From CAXTKD01 sp964244885 (lineage in GTDB: Bacteria; Pseudomonadota; Alphaproteobacteria; Sphingomonadales; Sphingomonadaceae), in contig CAXTKD010000008.1 of assembly GCA_964244885.1 (NCBI GenBank), forward strand, positions 62,001 through 126,000: DNA of 64,000 nucleotides, written 5' to 3'. The first letter of the stretch is position 1. Each line of letters starts with the position of its first letter. The notes beneath the pieces are model-generated. The model did not search any database. It worked only from the letters and a program-made list of their open reading frames with translations, and was not told the origin of the DNA. The position numbers and the translations under genes are program-made. This document shows, one piece after another, positions 26,644-34,750 of this stretch.

Positions 26644-27810
26644 TCAAATCGGCGAGGACGCCCATTCCACGAGGCGCCGCATGAACAATCGACCGCGTTC
26701 CATTTGGGAGACTTCGACATACTCGTTCGGCTGATGCGCCTGCTCGATCGAGCCCGGACCGCAGATCACCGTCGAGAAGCCCGCGCGCTGAAACTGGCCC
26801 GCCTCGGCGACATAGGAGACTACGCGGGGCGGGCCATTGTAGCCCGCGAGCGTCCGCGCCAAAACCTCCGCTGCGCCGTTCGCATCCGGTGCCAAGGGAG
26901 GAGTGTTGCAAAGCTCCGTGACGGTAACCCCTGCTTCGGGCGCGCGCATCTTCAAGGCCGCGTCCATGGCTTCGGCTTCCTTGAGAAACGGCGCCAGAAT
27001 GGCTTGAGGATTAAAGCCGGGCGGACACCGGAGGTCGAACAGGAAGGCGCACTCGCGGGCTAAAATGTTTCCGGCCGTTCCGCCGTTGATCGTGCCGATC
27101 GTCAGCGTCGCGCCTTTGGGCACGAACGGCGAGGCAGGATCGCCCTGCGCTTCTAGTCGGTCTGACAGCGCCACCAGCAACGCCATCAGTCTTACGGCCT
27201 CAACGTTGGCCGACACACCAAGGTGGGTCAAACTGGAATGGGCCTCGCGGCCGGTCACCATGACTGCGAAGTTGTTGATGGACTTGTGGCCGTTCACCGT
27301 CAGCATGTCGGATGGCTCTCCCACGACCACGAAGACCGGCTGCCGAAGCTCTCGCGCCAGTACCTCGATCATCGCCGGCGCGCCCAGGCAACCAATCTCC
27401 TCGTCGTACGAAAGCGCCAGATGCACTGGCCGGCTTGGTCGGGCGGCGATCAGGTCCGGCACGACACCCAAGGCTAGGGCGAGGAAGCCCTTCATATCGC
27501 AAGTCCCGCGACCGTGAAGCCGGCCATTCCTCTCAACCAAGGTAAACGGATCGGTATCCCAGGACTGGCCGTCGACCGGCACCACATCGGTGTGGCCGGA
27601 GAGCACGATGCCGCCCGCAACATTCGGACCCACAGTGGCGATCAGGCTCGATTTGCTTCCCTCGGCGTTCGGAATCCTGCGATGCGGAACGCCATGGCTT
27701 TCGAGATAAGCCTCGACCCATTCGATTAGCGAAATGTTGGAGAGACGGGACGTGGTGTCAAAACCCACGAGTGCCCTCAAAATCTCTATGCTGGGGGCAA
27801 GATCGGACAT
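26644..27810 (-). CDS. M20-family peptidase/deacylase, acetylornithine-deacetylase-like
   Basis: The 388-aa protein is an ArgE/DapE-type zinc amidohydrolase: LSGHTDVVPVDGQSW (first metal His and Asp), GRGTCDMKGFLALAL (bridging Asp), LSYDEEIGCLGA (catalytic Glu and metal Glu), and a C-terminal CGPGSIEQAHQPNEYVEV (last metal His). ATG 27810 (MSDLAPSIEILRALVGFDTTS) fits the family start better than 27831. In this setting it more likely removes an acyl or amino-acid conjugate from a substrate than makes ornithine, since no arginine genes are nearby. It is divergent from the acyl-CoA synthetase at 28007 and sits 95 bp upstream of the dioxygenase-like gene. Confidence 0.87.
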   Translation of the reverse strand: MSDLAPSIEILRALVGFDTTSRLSNISLIEWVEAYLESHGVPHRRIPNAEGSKSSLIATVGPNVAGGIVLSGHTDVVPVDGQSWDTDPFTLVERNGRLHGRGTCDMKGFLALALGVVPDLIAARPSRPVHLALSYDEEIGCLGAPAMIEVLARELRQPVFVVVGEPSDMLTVNGHKSINNFAVMVTGREAHSSLTHLGVSANVEAVRLMALLVALSDRLEAQGDPASPFVPKGATLTIGTINGGTAGNILARECAFLFDLRCPPGFNPQAILAPFLKEAEAMDAALKMRAPEAGVTVTELCNTPPLAPDANGAAEVLARTLAGYNGPPRVVSYVAEAGQFQRAGFSTVICGPGSIEQAHQPNEYVEVSQMERGRLFMRRLVEWASSPI

Positions 27811-27860
27811 ACGCCGAACGTACACTCGCAATAGCGAGATTACAAGGAAATCTGCGTTTA

Positions 27861-27896
27861 TGCCTTATTGACATGAATGCCATATACTTCTAATTA
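27861..27896 (+). promoter_or_regulatory. Predicted sigma-70 promoter and shared operator of the acyl-CoA synthetase gene
   Basis: A perfect -35 TTGACA (27868-27873), a 17-base spacer and -10 TAATTA (27891-27896) point toward ATG 28007. The sequence TTGACATGAATGCCA recurs with small changes in the promoters of the SDR operon and the TonB receptor. An upstream TGCC (27861-27864) is shared with the SDR promoter only. The motif also lies in the divergent leader of the M20 gene. Confidence 0.6.
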
Positions 27897-28006
27897 TTCT
27901 CAGCGACCGATCAAACGAGATTAGCTGGCCACGCGGGCTATCCCTTGGCTCAACCTCCGCCGGAGCGGGCGCGCAACTTCGATTCCCCCTGTCGCCGCTC
28001 GGCGAG

Positions 28007-29542
28007 ATGGCTGCAGGAGCCGAGATGGCTATCCGCTACGCTGACGGCAGTCGGACAGTGACGAACGAAGAAGTTCGACTGACGGCGGCCAAGGCGGCCA
28101 ACGGGTTCGCCTCACTGGGAGTGGGTCAAGGAGACGCCATCGCACTGATGCTTCGAAACGACGTCGCTCTGTTCGAGGCGAGTTTTGCTGCGGCGCAGCT
28201 TGGGGCCTTTGTGGTGCCGATCAATTGGCACCTACAAGGCGATGAGACCCGCTATATCCTTTTGGACTGCGGCGCCAAGATCCTGGTCATACACGAAGAC
28301 CTCTATGAGATCGTTGGCTCGTTCATCCCTTCCAATATCGTCGTCCGGCTCGTTCGAACGCCGGCTATGATCGAACAGGTCTACCGTCTGCCGGCGCGTA
28401 AACGAACCGCAACAGCAGCTACGCTGGACTGGGACGCGTGGGTGGACGATTTTTCGCCGTCTTCGATCAGCGACAGGGTATCGCCGGGCAATATCGTTTA
28501 CACCTCCGGCACGACCGGCCGGCCCAAAGGTGTTCGCCGCGACGGCTTGACCGCCGAAGAGATCGACGCCCGCAATCGCGCTTTGGCGAAGGGCTATGGC
28601 CTGAAGCGGGGGATGCGCGCCATCATCACGGGGCCAATGTACCATGGTTCGACCAACGGCCATGGCTTGGGCGTTGTCCGATACGACGGCGACGCGGTGC
28701 TGATGCCCAGGTTCGACGCTGAGGATCTGCTGCGGCTGATCGAGAGTCACAAGGCGCAGAACCTTACCCTCGTTCCGACCATGTTCGTCCGGCTGGTGGC
28801 CCTGCCCGAGGCCGTGCGCGCCCGCTACGATGTCTCGTCGCTAGAGTTCGTAAGCCACGGCGCAGCGCCCTGCCCGGTAGAGGTGAAGCACCGGATGATC
28901 GAGTGGTTCGGCCCGATCATTAGCGAGTTCTACGGCTCAACCGAGTTGAGCGGTGTGTCGAGCATCGACTCTTATGAATGGCTTGAAAAACCCGGTTCGG
29001 TGGGTCGGCCGCACGTCCCTATCAAGATCGTCGGAGCCAAGGGAGAACTTGGGCTCGGCGGCGGAGTGGGCGATATTCTCGTGAAGCCCGCCTTCAAGTT
29101 CGCATATCACAATTCGCCGGGTCGCGCGGAGGCGGACGGCGACGGGTACATCTCGACCGGAGATATTGGCTATCTCGATTCGGACGGCTATCTCTTCATC
29201 TGCGACCGCAAGACCGACATGGTAATCTCCGGCGGGGTCAACATCTATCCCGCTGAGATTGAGGCTGTTCTTTTGCAGATGCCGGGCGTGCGGGACTGCG
29301 CTGTGTTCGGCGTGCCCGATGCGGAAATGGGCGAGAGCTTGGCTGCCGCGGTCGAGGTGGAACCGGGATTTCCTCCCATGACGGCGGAGGATATCCGCGG
29401 ATGGGTGCGAGAGCGTCTTGCCGGTTACAAGGCACCCAAGCTGGTGGAATTCCATGCCGAACTTCCGAGGCATGACACCGGCAAGATCTTCAAGAACGAG
29501 TTGCGTCGCCCCCATTGGGCCGACGCTGGCCGGCAAATCTAA
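28007..29542 (+). CDS. AMP-forming acyl-CoA synthetase
   Basis: The 511-aa enzyme would activate a carboxylic acid to its CoA thioester via an acyl-adenylate. P-loop-like motif YTSGTTGRPKGV is at about residue 165, then EFYGSTELSGVSSIDS (A5 region), GDIGYLDSDGYLFICDRKTDMVISGGVNIYPAEIE (A7/A8 hinge), and the C-terminal catalytic Lys in RHDTGKIFKNELR. The N-terminus is slightly short of the family mean, and an upstream alternative start is possible. It is a single-gene unit with its own promoter (27868-27896), divergent from the M20 gene and convergent with the class II aldolase. Aromatic, fatty and terpenoid acids are all possible substrates. Confidence 0.88.
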   Translation: MAAGAEMAIRYADGSRTVTNEEVRLTAAKAANGFASLGVGQGDAIALMLRNDVALFEASFAAAQLGAFVVPINWHLQGDETRYILLDCGAKILVIHEDLYEIVGSFIPSNIVVRLVRTPAMIEQVYRLPARKRTATAATLDWDAWVDDFSPSSISDRVSPGNIVYTSGTTGRPKGVRRDGLTAEEIDARNRALAKGYGLKRGMRAIITGPMYHGSTNGHGLGVVRYDGDAVLMPRFDAEDLLRLIESHKAQNLTLVPTMFVRLVALPEAVRARYDVSSLEFVSHGAAPCPVEVKHRMIEWFGPIISEFYGSTELSGVSSIDSYEWLEKPGSVGRPHVPIKIVGAKGELGLGGGVGDILVKPAFKFAYHNSPGRAEADGDGYISTGDIGYLDSDGYLFICDRKTDMVISGGVNIYPAEIEAVLLQMPGVRDCAVFGVPDAEMGESLAAAVEVEPGFPPMTAEDIRGWVRERLAGYKAPKLVEFHAELPRHDTGKIFKNELRRPHWADAGRQI

Positions 29543-29618
29543 TCGGAAACGCCCTGGCTCCCCGACGGCCTACCTATTTGCAGTGCACATCATATTCCGA
29601 GGCGCGGTCCGATGGATG

Positions 29619-30419
29619 TCAGGCGTCGTAGCCGGGAAGCTCGCGATCCAACTTGCGAAGACAGGTTTGCCAAGCCAGCACGCCCGCGGTTCCGCGGCCT
29701 TCACTGCGCATAACCGCCAACTGATTCTCGACCTGGTGCCGGGCATGCTGTGGCGCGATCAATACGTTTTCGCGCCCCGCGGTCAGGGCCATGACCTGCT
29801 GTTTGCAGGCCCGCTCAAGCACATACATGAGGTTCCAGCAGGCTGCGGCAGTCTGGCCGACGACCAATGTGCCATGGTTGCGCAGCAGCATGGCATCCTT
29901 GTCGCCCAGGTCGGCCACCAGCCGCTCGCGCTCGTCGAGGTTTAGTGCGACACCTTCATAGTCGTGATATGCAAGCTGTGGCAGAACGACGAGCGCATGC
30001 TGGGAGAGCGGCAATAGCCCCTCGCGCTGGGCTGCCACCGCAACGCCTTGGTCCGTATGCAAATGCATGACGAAATGCGCGTCGGACCGCGCTGCGTGGA
30101 TGGCTGAATGAATGACAAAACCTGCCGCATTCACGGCATAGGATGTGTGTTGCCTCACATTGCCACCAAGGTCGATCCTCACCAGGGAAGAGGCGGTTAC
30201 CTCGTCAAACATCAGCCCGTAGGGATTGATTAAAAAATGGTGCTCGGAGCCCGGCAGGCGGGCCGAAATGTGGGTATAGATGAGATCGTCCCATCCGTTC
30301 AGCGCGACCAGCCGATAGAGTGCCGCCAGTTCGACCCGCACCAGCCACTCATCGGCGCTGACCGAGTTTACGCCCTCGCCCGAGAAATCGACCACGGACG
30401 CATCCCCCCGGACGTTCAT
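29619..30419 (-). CDS. Class II aldolase/adducin-family protein
   Basis: The protein (about 266 aa from ATG 30419) has the zinc-dependent class II aldolase/adducin fold: LYRLVALNGWDDLIYTHISARLPG, the metal-ligand motif HFVMHLHTDQGVAVAAQ (two His), and LLRNHGTLVVGQTAAACWNLMYVLE (third His). NPYGLMFDEVTASSLVRIDLGG is characteristic. Such proteins act as aldolases, epimerases or decarboxylases on hydroxylated substrates. The frame is open further upstream (to 30551), but that part overlaps the monooxygenase gene. It is the last gene of the SDR operon. C-terminal EGRGTAGVLAWQTCLRKLDRELPGYDA is a common tail in sphingomonad members. Confidence 0.83.
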   Translation of the reverse strand: MNVRGDASVVDFSGEGVNSVSADEWLVRVELAALYRLVALNGWDDLIYTHISARLPGSEHHFLINPYGLMFDEVTASSLVRIDLGGNVRQHTSYAVNAAGFVIHSAIHAARSDAHFVMHLHTDQGVAVAAQREGLLPLSQHALVVLPQLAYHDYEGVALNLDERERLVADLGDKDAMLLRNHGTLVVGQTAAACWNLMYVLERACKQQVMALTAGRENVLIAPQHARHQVENQLAVMRSEGRGTAGVLAWQTCLRKLDRELPGYDA

Positions 30420-30453
30420 CACGGACAGCACGACGAGCGTGGTCGGGGCGGCT

Positions 30454-31686
30454 TCATGCGCTATTCCCGGACGAAACAAGCGCCTTGTTCGGATGATGCC
30501 ACTTTCGGACGCTGCGAAGCATCGACGCATCAAGCATCCATTCCCGCGCACGGACTGGATCGTTCGCCACGGCCATTACCCTTTGTAGAGCCGGGCTGAC
30601 CTCGCTCCCCGACGTGACGCCGAATTCGGTGGCATTGCGATGGGCCAGCCGCTGCACGTCATTCATGGCGACATCGCGGCGGCGGTTTGCCCAGGCGTCC
30701 AACTCAGCATCCTCCGCCGCGCTGCCCTCGACGCGGAAAAATACCTCCGCAAGATCGAAGGCGTCGTGTATGCCGCTATTCAGCCCCATCCCGCCATGCG
30801 GGCTGTTGACATGGGCGGCGTCTCCCAAGAGCAGCACGTGGCCGACTCGAAAGGTTTCGGCGCTGCGTTGATGTACGCGAAACACCTGGCGGCCAGTGGG
30901 AGGGGGGTAGGGTCTGTCTCCCATGATGGGGGCGAGACGCGACGTCACATACGCGTCGCCGACGGCTTCGGCGTCTGAAATGCTGTCCGGGAGGCTGAAC
31001 GAGATACGCCACAGATCCGGAATCCTCAGCACCATCCCCGGGCTGTCTTCGGAATCGGCGACATAGTTTACGTAGCAGATGTCGGGAAACCACTGTTCGA
31101 GTGGCGCATCGAGACTGAGCAGAAGGGTACGGGAGGCATAGGTCATCCCGTCGAACTTGAGGCCAAGCTCGCGGCGGACGATACTGTTGGCCCCGTCGGT
31201 TCCCAAAAGCCAGTTGCAAACGATATCTTCGTCCCGGCCCTCGGTCTCGACCAACAACCTCGGGCGATCTCTCGTTCCGAGCAGCGACTTCATGGGCGTG
31301 CCGAACCGCAACTCCACGTTGGGCAGCTCTGCAAGCTCCTCGCGCAGAATGGCCGAGTATTTATATTGTTCGAGCTGGAGGCGGTACGGGTGCGTGGTGA
31401 TGTCGGACAAGGTCGTGAAGTCGAATTTCGCGACGTGTCCCTTGGCCCAGTCGCGGACCTGATACTCGGCGGCGAGAACGCCCTGTTCCAGCATCTTGTC
31501 GACGATGCCCATTTCCTCGCACATTTCGAGGGTCGGGGGATGGAAGGTCGAAGCGCGCCAGTCCGTATGCGGGACCTTGTCCCGCTCCAAAATCAGAACG
31601 GTGCGGCCGGCGCGACCCAGCAAATTCCCGATGGTCAGCCCGACCGGACCTGCGCCTACGACAACGACATCCCGCTCAATCATCAT
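30454..31686 (-). CDS. Class A FAD-dependent monooxygenase
   Basis: The 410-aa flavoprotein resembles aromatic hydroxylases (PheA/MhpA/PHBH group). It has the dinucleotide-binding motif VVVGAGPVGLTIGNLLGRAG at the N-terminus, the DG motif in LLGTDGANSIVRRELGL, and the FAD ribityl motif LLLGDAAHVNSPHGGMGLNSGIHDA. It would hydroxylate a phenol-like substrate using NAD(P)H and O2, possibly producing the diol cleaved by the dioxygenase-like protein at 25460. ATG 31686 overlaps the upstream synthetase stop by 11 bp, so the two are translationally coupled. The C-terminal thioredoxin-like domain of larger phenol hydroxylases is absent. Confidence 0.88.
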   Translation of the reverse strand: MMIERDVVVVGAGPVGLTIGNLLGRAGRTVLILERDKVPHTDWRASTFHPPTLEMCEEMGIVDKMLEQGVLAAEYQVRDWAKGHVAKFDFTTLSDITTHPYRLQLEQYKYSAILREELAELPNVELRFGTPMKSLLGTRDRPRLLVETEGRDEDIVCNWLLGTDGANSIVRRELGLKFDGMTYASRTLLLSLDAPLEQWFPDICYVNYVADSEDSPGMVLRIPDLWRISFSLPDSISDAEAVGDAYVTSRLAPIMGDRPYPPPTGRQVFRVHQRSAETFRVGHVLLLGDAAHVNSPHGGMGLNSGIHDAFDLAEVFFRVEGSAAEDAELDAWANRRRDVAMNDVQRLAHRNATEFGVTSGSEVSPALQRVMAVANDPVRAREWMLDASMLRSVRKWHHPNKALVSSGNSA

Positions 31687-33265
31687 GTTTCCAGTCCAGG
31701 ACGTCGGCAAAGCGGCGCACCTTGCCTCCCAGACGCTTTCGGGCGTCCCATGTGGTCTCGGTCACGCCATCTGCCCTAAGATTGTACTTCAGGATCTTGC
31801 CGACGGGGTTCTTGGGCAGCTCGTCACGGAACTCTATATATCGCGGCACCGCGAACCGAGGCATGCGCTCGCCGGCCCAAAGCCATAGCTCTTCCTCGCC
31901 AACGGAGCCCCCCGCGCGAAGGGTCGCCGTAAGCTTGATCTCGTCCTCGCCGAGCGTCGACGGCACCGCGTGGACCGCCGGCAACGCGATTGCTGGGTGC
32001 TGTGAAAACAGGTGCTCCAGCTCGAACGAAGAAACATTCTCGCCGCTGCGACGAAGGCGGTCGTCGCCGCGGTCAGCGAAGAACACATAACCTTCCTCGT
32101 CTAACGCTACGAAGTCCCCGCTGTGCCACCACAAATTGCGGCACTTCGCAGCCGTCGCGGCAGGGTTTCGCCAATAGCCGCTACACATCACGAACGGTGC
32201 GCGCGGACGGTAGACAAGTTCACCGACGACGCCTCGGGGAAGCTCGTTATCGTTCTCATCGACAACACGGATGTCGAAACTATCGGTGGCCAAGCCGCAG
32301 GAGCCTTCCTTGTACGGATTGTCACGCAGGGTGGTGAGGAACGCCCCTTCACTCTGGCCGAGAGCGCTTACATGAGCCTGCTTGACCCCGAACCGCGACA
32401 TCAGCGTCTTCTGGACGGCGGCCGATGTCGCGCCGGTCAGTACCCTGACCTGTCCAATGCAACGCTTCGACGCGTCCGTATCGGGCGCCGAAGCAAGCAG
32501 GGTCGCGGCGATGCCCAGCGTAGGAATGAATTGGGCCTTCGTCGCCTCTATCTCATCCCAGAAGGTGGCGACTGAGAACTGCGGCGCGAAATAGCCGCGC
32601 CCTCGAATCACGATGGTGGAAAGCAGATGGCCTGTACCTGCCAAATGAAAGAGCGGCAGCGGTGTCCACAGAACCTCCCCGGGCTCCCGGGGGATGTTTT
32701 GCAAACCGAGTCTGGAATAGTTGCAAAGGTAGTTGTGGCTGATGATGCAGCCCTTTGACCTTCCGGTCGTACCTGAGGTGTATATCAAATGGCTAGTGTC
32801 GCCGGGCGCGGGCTCCCAACTGGGCGCTTCGTCAGAGGATTGGTGAAACTCCTCGAAGGATCGGTAACTGCCGTCGCCCCCGCGGACGACGACGATGCAT
32901 TCCGGCAAATCGGCTCTAATGGCTTGAAAGACCCCAAGCAGCGCCTGATCGATCAGAATGACCCGCGGCTCGCTGTCGCTCAGTTGGTAGTGCAGCCACT
33001 GGCCAGTGTACGCCGTGTTGACGGGCGCCCATATCGCGCCGGTCTTGCTCGCCCCAAACCAGGCGATAACATAGTCGATGCTGTTGAACATGAAGGCGGC
33101 GACGCGGTCTTGCGGCTGCACACCGAGCGCGATGAGGAAATTTGCGAAGCGGGACGACGCGGACTCGAGCTCGGCATAGTTTATCTTGCCGTCGACCGAG
33201 GCCAGATAGCCGCTCCCGCCGTCTGCGGCGGCGCGGCGCAGCGCCAGTATCGGTGAATGCGGCAT
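31676..33265 (-). CDS. AMP-forming acyl-CoA synthetase (second)
   Basis: The 529-aa protein carries LIYTSGTTGRSKGCIISHNY (A3), ALGQSEGAFLTTLRDNPY (A5 region), WWHSGDFVALDEEGYVFFADRGDDRLRRSGENVSSFELE (A7/A8) and C-terminal PKNPVGKILKYNLR with the catalytic Lys. RRSGENVSSFELE resembles crotonobetaine/carnitine-CoA ligase (CaiC)-like enzymes. ATG 33265 (MPHSPILALR) has a GGAG Shine-Dalgarno seven bases upstream, better than 33298. It lies between the thiolase-like gene and the monooxygenase gene, so it probably activates an intermediate carboxylic acid. Substrate is not predictable. Confidence 0.88.
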   Translation of the reverse strand: MPHSPILALRRAAADGGSGYLASVDGKINYAELESASSRFANFLIALGVQPQDRVAAFMFNSIDYVIAWFGASKTGAIWAPVNTAYTGQWLHYQLSDSEPRVILIDQALLGVFQAIRADLPECIVVVRGGDGSYRSFEEFHQSSDEAPSWEPAPGDTSHLIYTSGTTGRSKGCIISHNYLCNYSRLGLQNIPREPGEVLWTPLPLFHLAGTGHLLSTIVIRGRGYFAPQFSVATFWDEIEATKAQFIPTLGIAATLLASAPDTDASKRCIGQVRVLTGATSAAVQKTLMSRFGVKQAHVSALGQSEGAFLTTLRDNPYKEGSCGLATDSFDIRVVDENDNELPRGVVGELVYRPRAPFVMCSGYWRNPAATAAKCRNLWWHSGDFVALDEEGYVFFADRGDDRLRRSGENVSSFELEHLFSQHPAIALPAVHAVPSTLGEDEIKLTATLRAGGSVGEEELWLWAGERMPRFAVPRYIEFRDELPKNPVGKILKYNLRADGVTETTWDARKRLGGKVRRFADVLDWKHDD

Positions 33266-33294
33266 GTTCTCTGCTCCGCGAAAAAGGCCCGCGG

Positions 33295-34425
33295 TCACAG
33301 GTGCACCTGTTCGAGTATCTGCACGATACAGACCGAGCCGGCACCGAGCATGTGGCAGAGACCAAACCGGTCCTCGCGTATTTTGCGGAAGCGCCTGAGG
33401 GTTTCTATAAGCTGGAAGATGCCCGTCGGCCCTCCCGGGTGGCCTCGCGCGATGAGACCTCCGTCAGTCGAAAACTCGGGCAGACCGAAAGCCTTTCGCG
33501 AGCCGGGGCCGAAAGCGCCGTCCTCAATAAGACTCTCCGTATGGCCGGGTTCGGAGAACCCGAGAAGTTCCATGTAAACCAGCTCCTCGATGGCAAAAGC
33601 GTCGTGGACCTGGACGATATCGATATCGCCCGGGCCGAGACCCGCAGCCGCATAGGCAGCCGCGGCGGTAACCCGGGTCATCTCAGCCGGTCCGACGATG
33701 GCCTGCTCGAAGATGTGGTGCGGACCGAAAATCTCCGATTGGAACTCCGACGCTCGAACCTTCGCGACCGCGCGGTTGCGACCCAAACGCTTGATGCCCT
33801 CCGCTGAGGCGACAACGACCGCCGCGGCACCCGTTACCCACGGCGTGCACATCATGGTCGTGAGGGGCGGCGCGACCATTCGGCTCTGCAACACATTCTC
33901 GACGGTCACGACGTGGTCGGAGCGCCGGGCGGCATAGGGATTTTCCCGAGCGTAGTTCCAGTTTTTCGCTGCGATCATCGCCAGGTGTTCGGGACGGGTA
34001 ACGCCGTCATGCATTCGCCGTTGAGCCCATTGGGCGAAGAGGGTGACCGGAGGCTGGTAGCCTTGGGCGGCGATGGAATTGGGAGCCTCACGTTCCGGGC
34101 AATCATAGCCGACGACCAGAACGAGGTTGTGACGCCCGGATTCGATTGCGAGGACCGCGGAATGCACGGCAGAAAGGCCGCTGGCCGAGGCGTTCATCAC
34201 CTGCTGGACGGGGATGCCAGTCAGACCCAGTTGCTTGGCGACGGCAGGCGCACGCGGTGAGTCCGGGCTGGCCGTACCGCCATAGAAGGCGTCGACATCC
34301 GCGAATGTACAGCCGGCGTCTTCCAACGCCGCGATACCAGCTGTTCTCGCAAGGGAGCGTCCCGATCCGATGGGGTGGGAGGCGACCGGAGCAGCGCCGC
34401 CTCCGATAATGAAACTCTCACGCAC
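33295..34425 (-). CDS. Thiolase-fold protein lacking the nucleophilic Cys, Ltp2-like aldolase candidate
   Basis: The 376-aa protein has the thiolase/SCP2-thiolase fold: FIIGGGAAPVASHPIGSGRSLARTAGIAALEDAG at the start, VVGYDCPEREAPNS in the middle, IVQVHDAFAIEELVYMELLGF and GGLIARGHPGGPTGI near the C-terminus. The usual acylated Cys (N-x-C-x-S-G) reads NASASG (residues 78-83), with Ser at the Cys position. The terminal CxG loop is also unusual (GLCHMLGAG). GTG 34425 is preferred because GGAG lies 8 bases upstream and it overlaps the DUF35 stop by 8 bp. Together with DUF35 and MaoC neighbours this points to a retro-aldolase of the Ltp2 type rather than a thiolase. That assignment is inference. 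Confidence 0.82.
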   Translation of the reverse strand: MRESFIIGGGAAPVASHPIGSGRSLARTAGIAALEDAGCTFADVDAFYGGTASPDSPRAPAVAKQLGLTGIPVQQVMNASASGLSAVHSAVLAIESGRHNLVLVVGYDCPEREAPNSIAAQGYQPPVTLFAQWAQRRMHDGVTRPEHLAMIAAKNWNYARENPYAARRSDHVVTVENVLQSRMVAPPLTTMMCTPWVTGAAAVVVASAEGIKRLGRNRAVAKVRASEFQSEIFGPHHIFEQAIVGPAEMTRVTAAAAYAAAGLGPGDIDIVQVHDAFAIEELVYMELLGFSEPGHTESLIEDGAFGPGSRKAFGLPEFSTDGGLIARGHPGGPTGIFQLIETLRRFRKIREDRFGLCHMLGAGSVCIVQILEQVHL

Positions 34426-34750
34426 GACGAAATCTCCAGCCCGGATTGTCGCCATCCACGAGCTCGAACTCATAATCGGCGTCGATCTCATGGTCGCCGT
34501 CGGCGAGGGTTGTCAGGATACGGACGCCTTCGGGCAAATCCACCTGGCCATAGGTCGTGCCGGCAAAGGAGGTGAATGCATAGAGCTTGCCGCGAGGTGA
34601 TAGAGAAACATCGACACATGGGCGCAGTCTGCCGTCGGCCGACACAGCGCGAGGGGGGAAATAAACCTCGCCCGTCCGGTTGTCGCGGCTGCCAATAAGA
34701 CTTGGGGGGGCGACGGTGAATTGAGGTGTGTCACGGAAGATCTCGCTCAT
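34418..34750 (-). CDS. DUF35/OB-fold acyl-CoA-associated protein with a degenerate zinc ribbon
   Basis: The 110-aa protein has the FPPR motif (TGEVYFPPRAVSADG) that follows the first half of the zinc ribbon in DUF35 proteins, then an OB-fold-like C-terminal part (GKLYAFTSFAGTTYGQVDLPEGVRILT and DADYEFELVDGDNPGWRFR). The four zinc-ligand Cys are missing: only one Cys (RLRPC) remains. DUF35 proteins bind and activate thiolase-fold partners; here the partner is encoded just downstream (8-bp overlap), and a MaoC hydratase just upstream (ATGA overlap). The order matches ChsH-DUF35-Ltp2 of steroid side-chain cleavage. Confidence 0.8.
   Translation of the reverse strand: MSEIFRDTPQFTVAPPSLIGSRDNRTGEVYFPPRAVSADGRLRPCVDVSLSPRGKLYAFTSFAGTTYGQVDLPEGVRILTTLADGDHEIDADYEFELVDGDNPGWRFRRA

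Noticed and set aside
26644..27810. Arginine-biosynthesis argE
   Set aside because: The protein is of the ArgE/DapE family, but the catabolic context and absence of other arg genes make that role unlikely, so no gene symbol is given.
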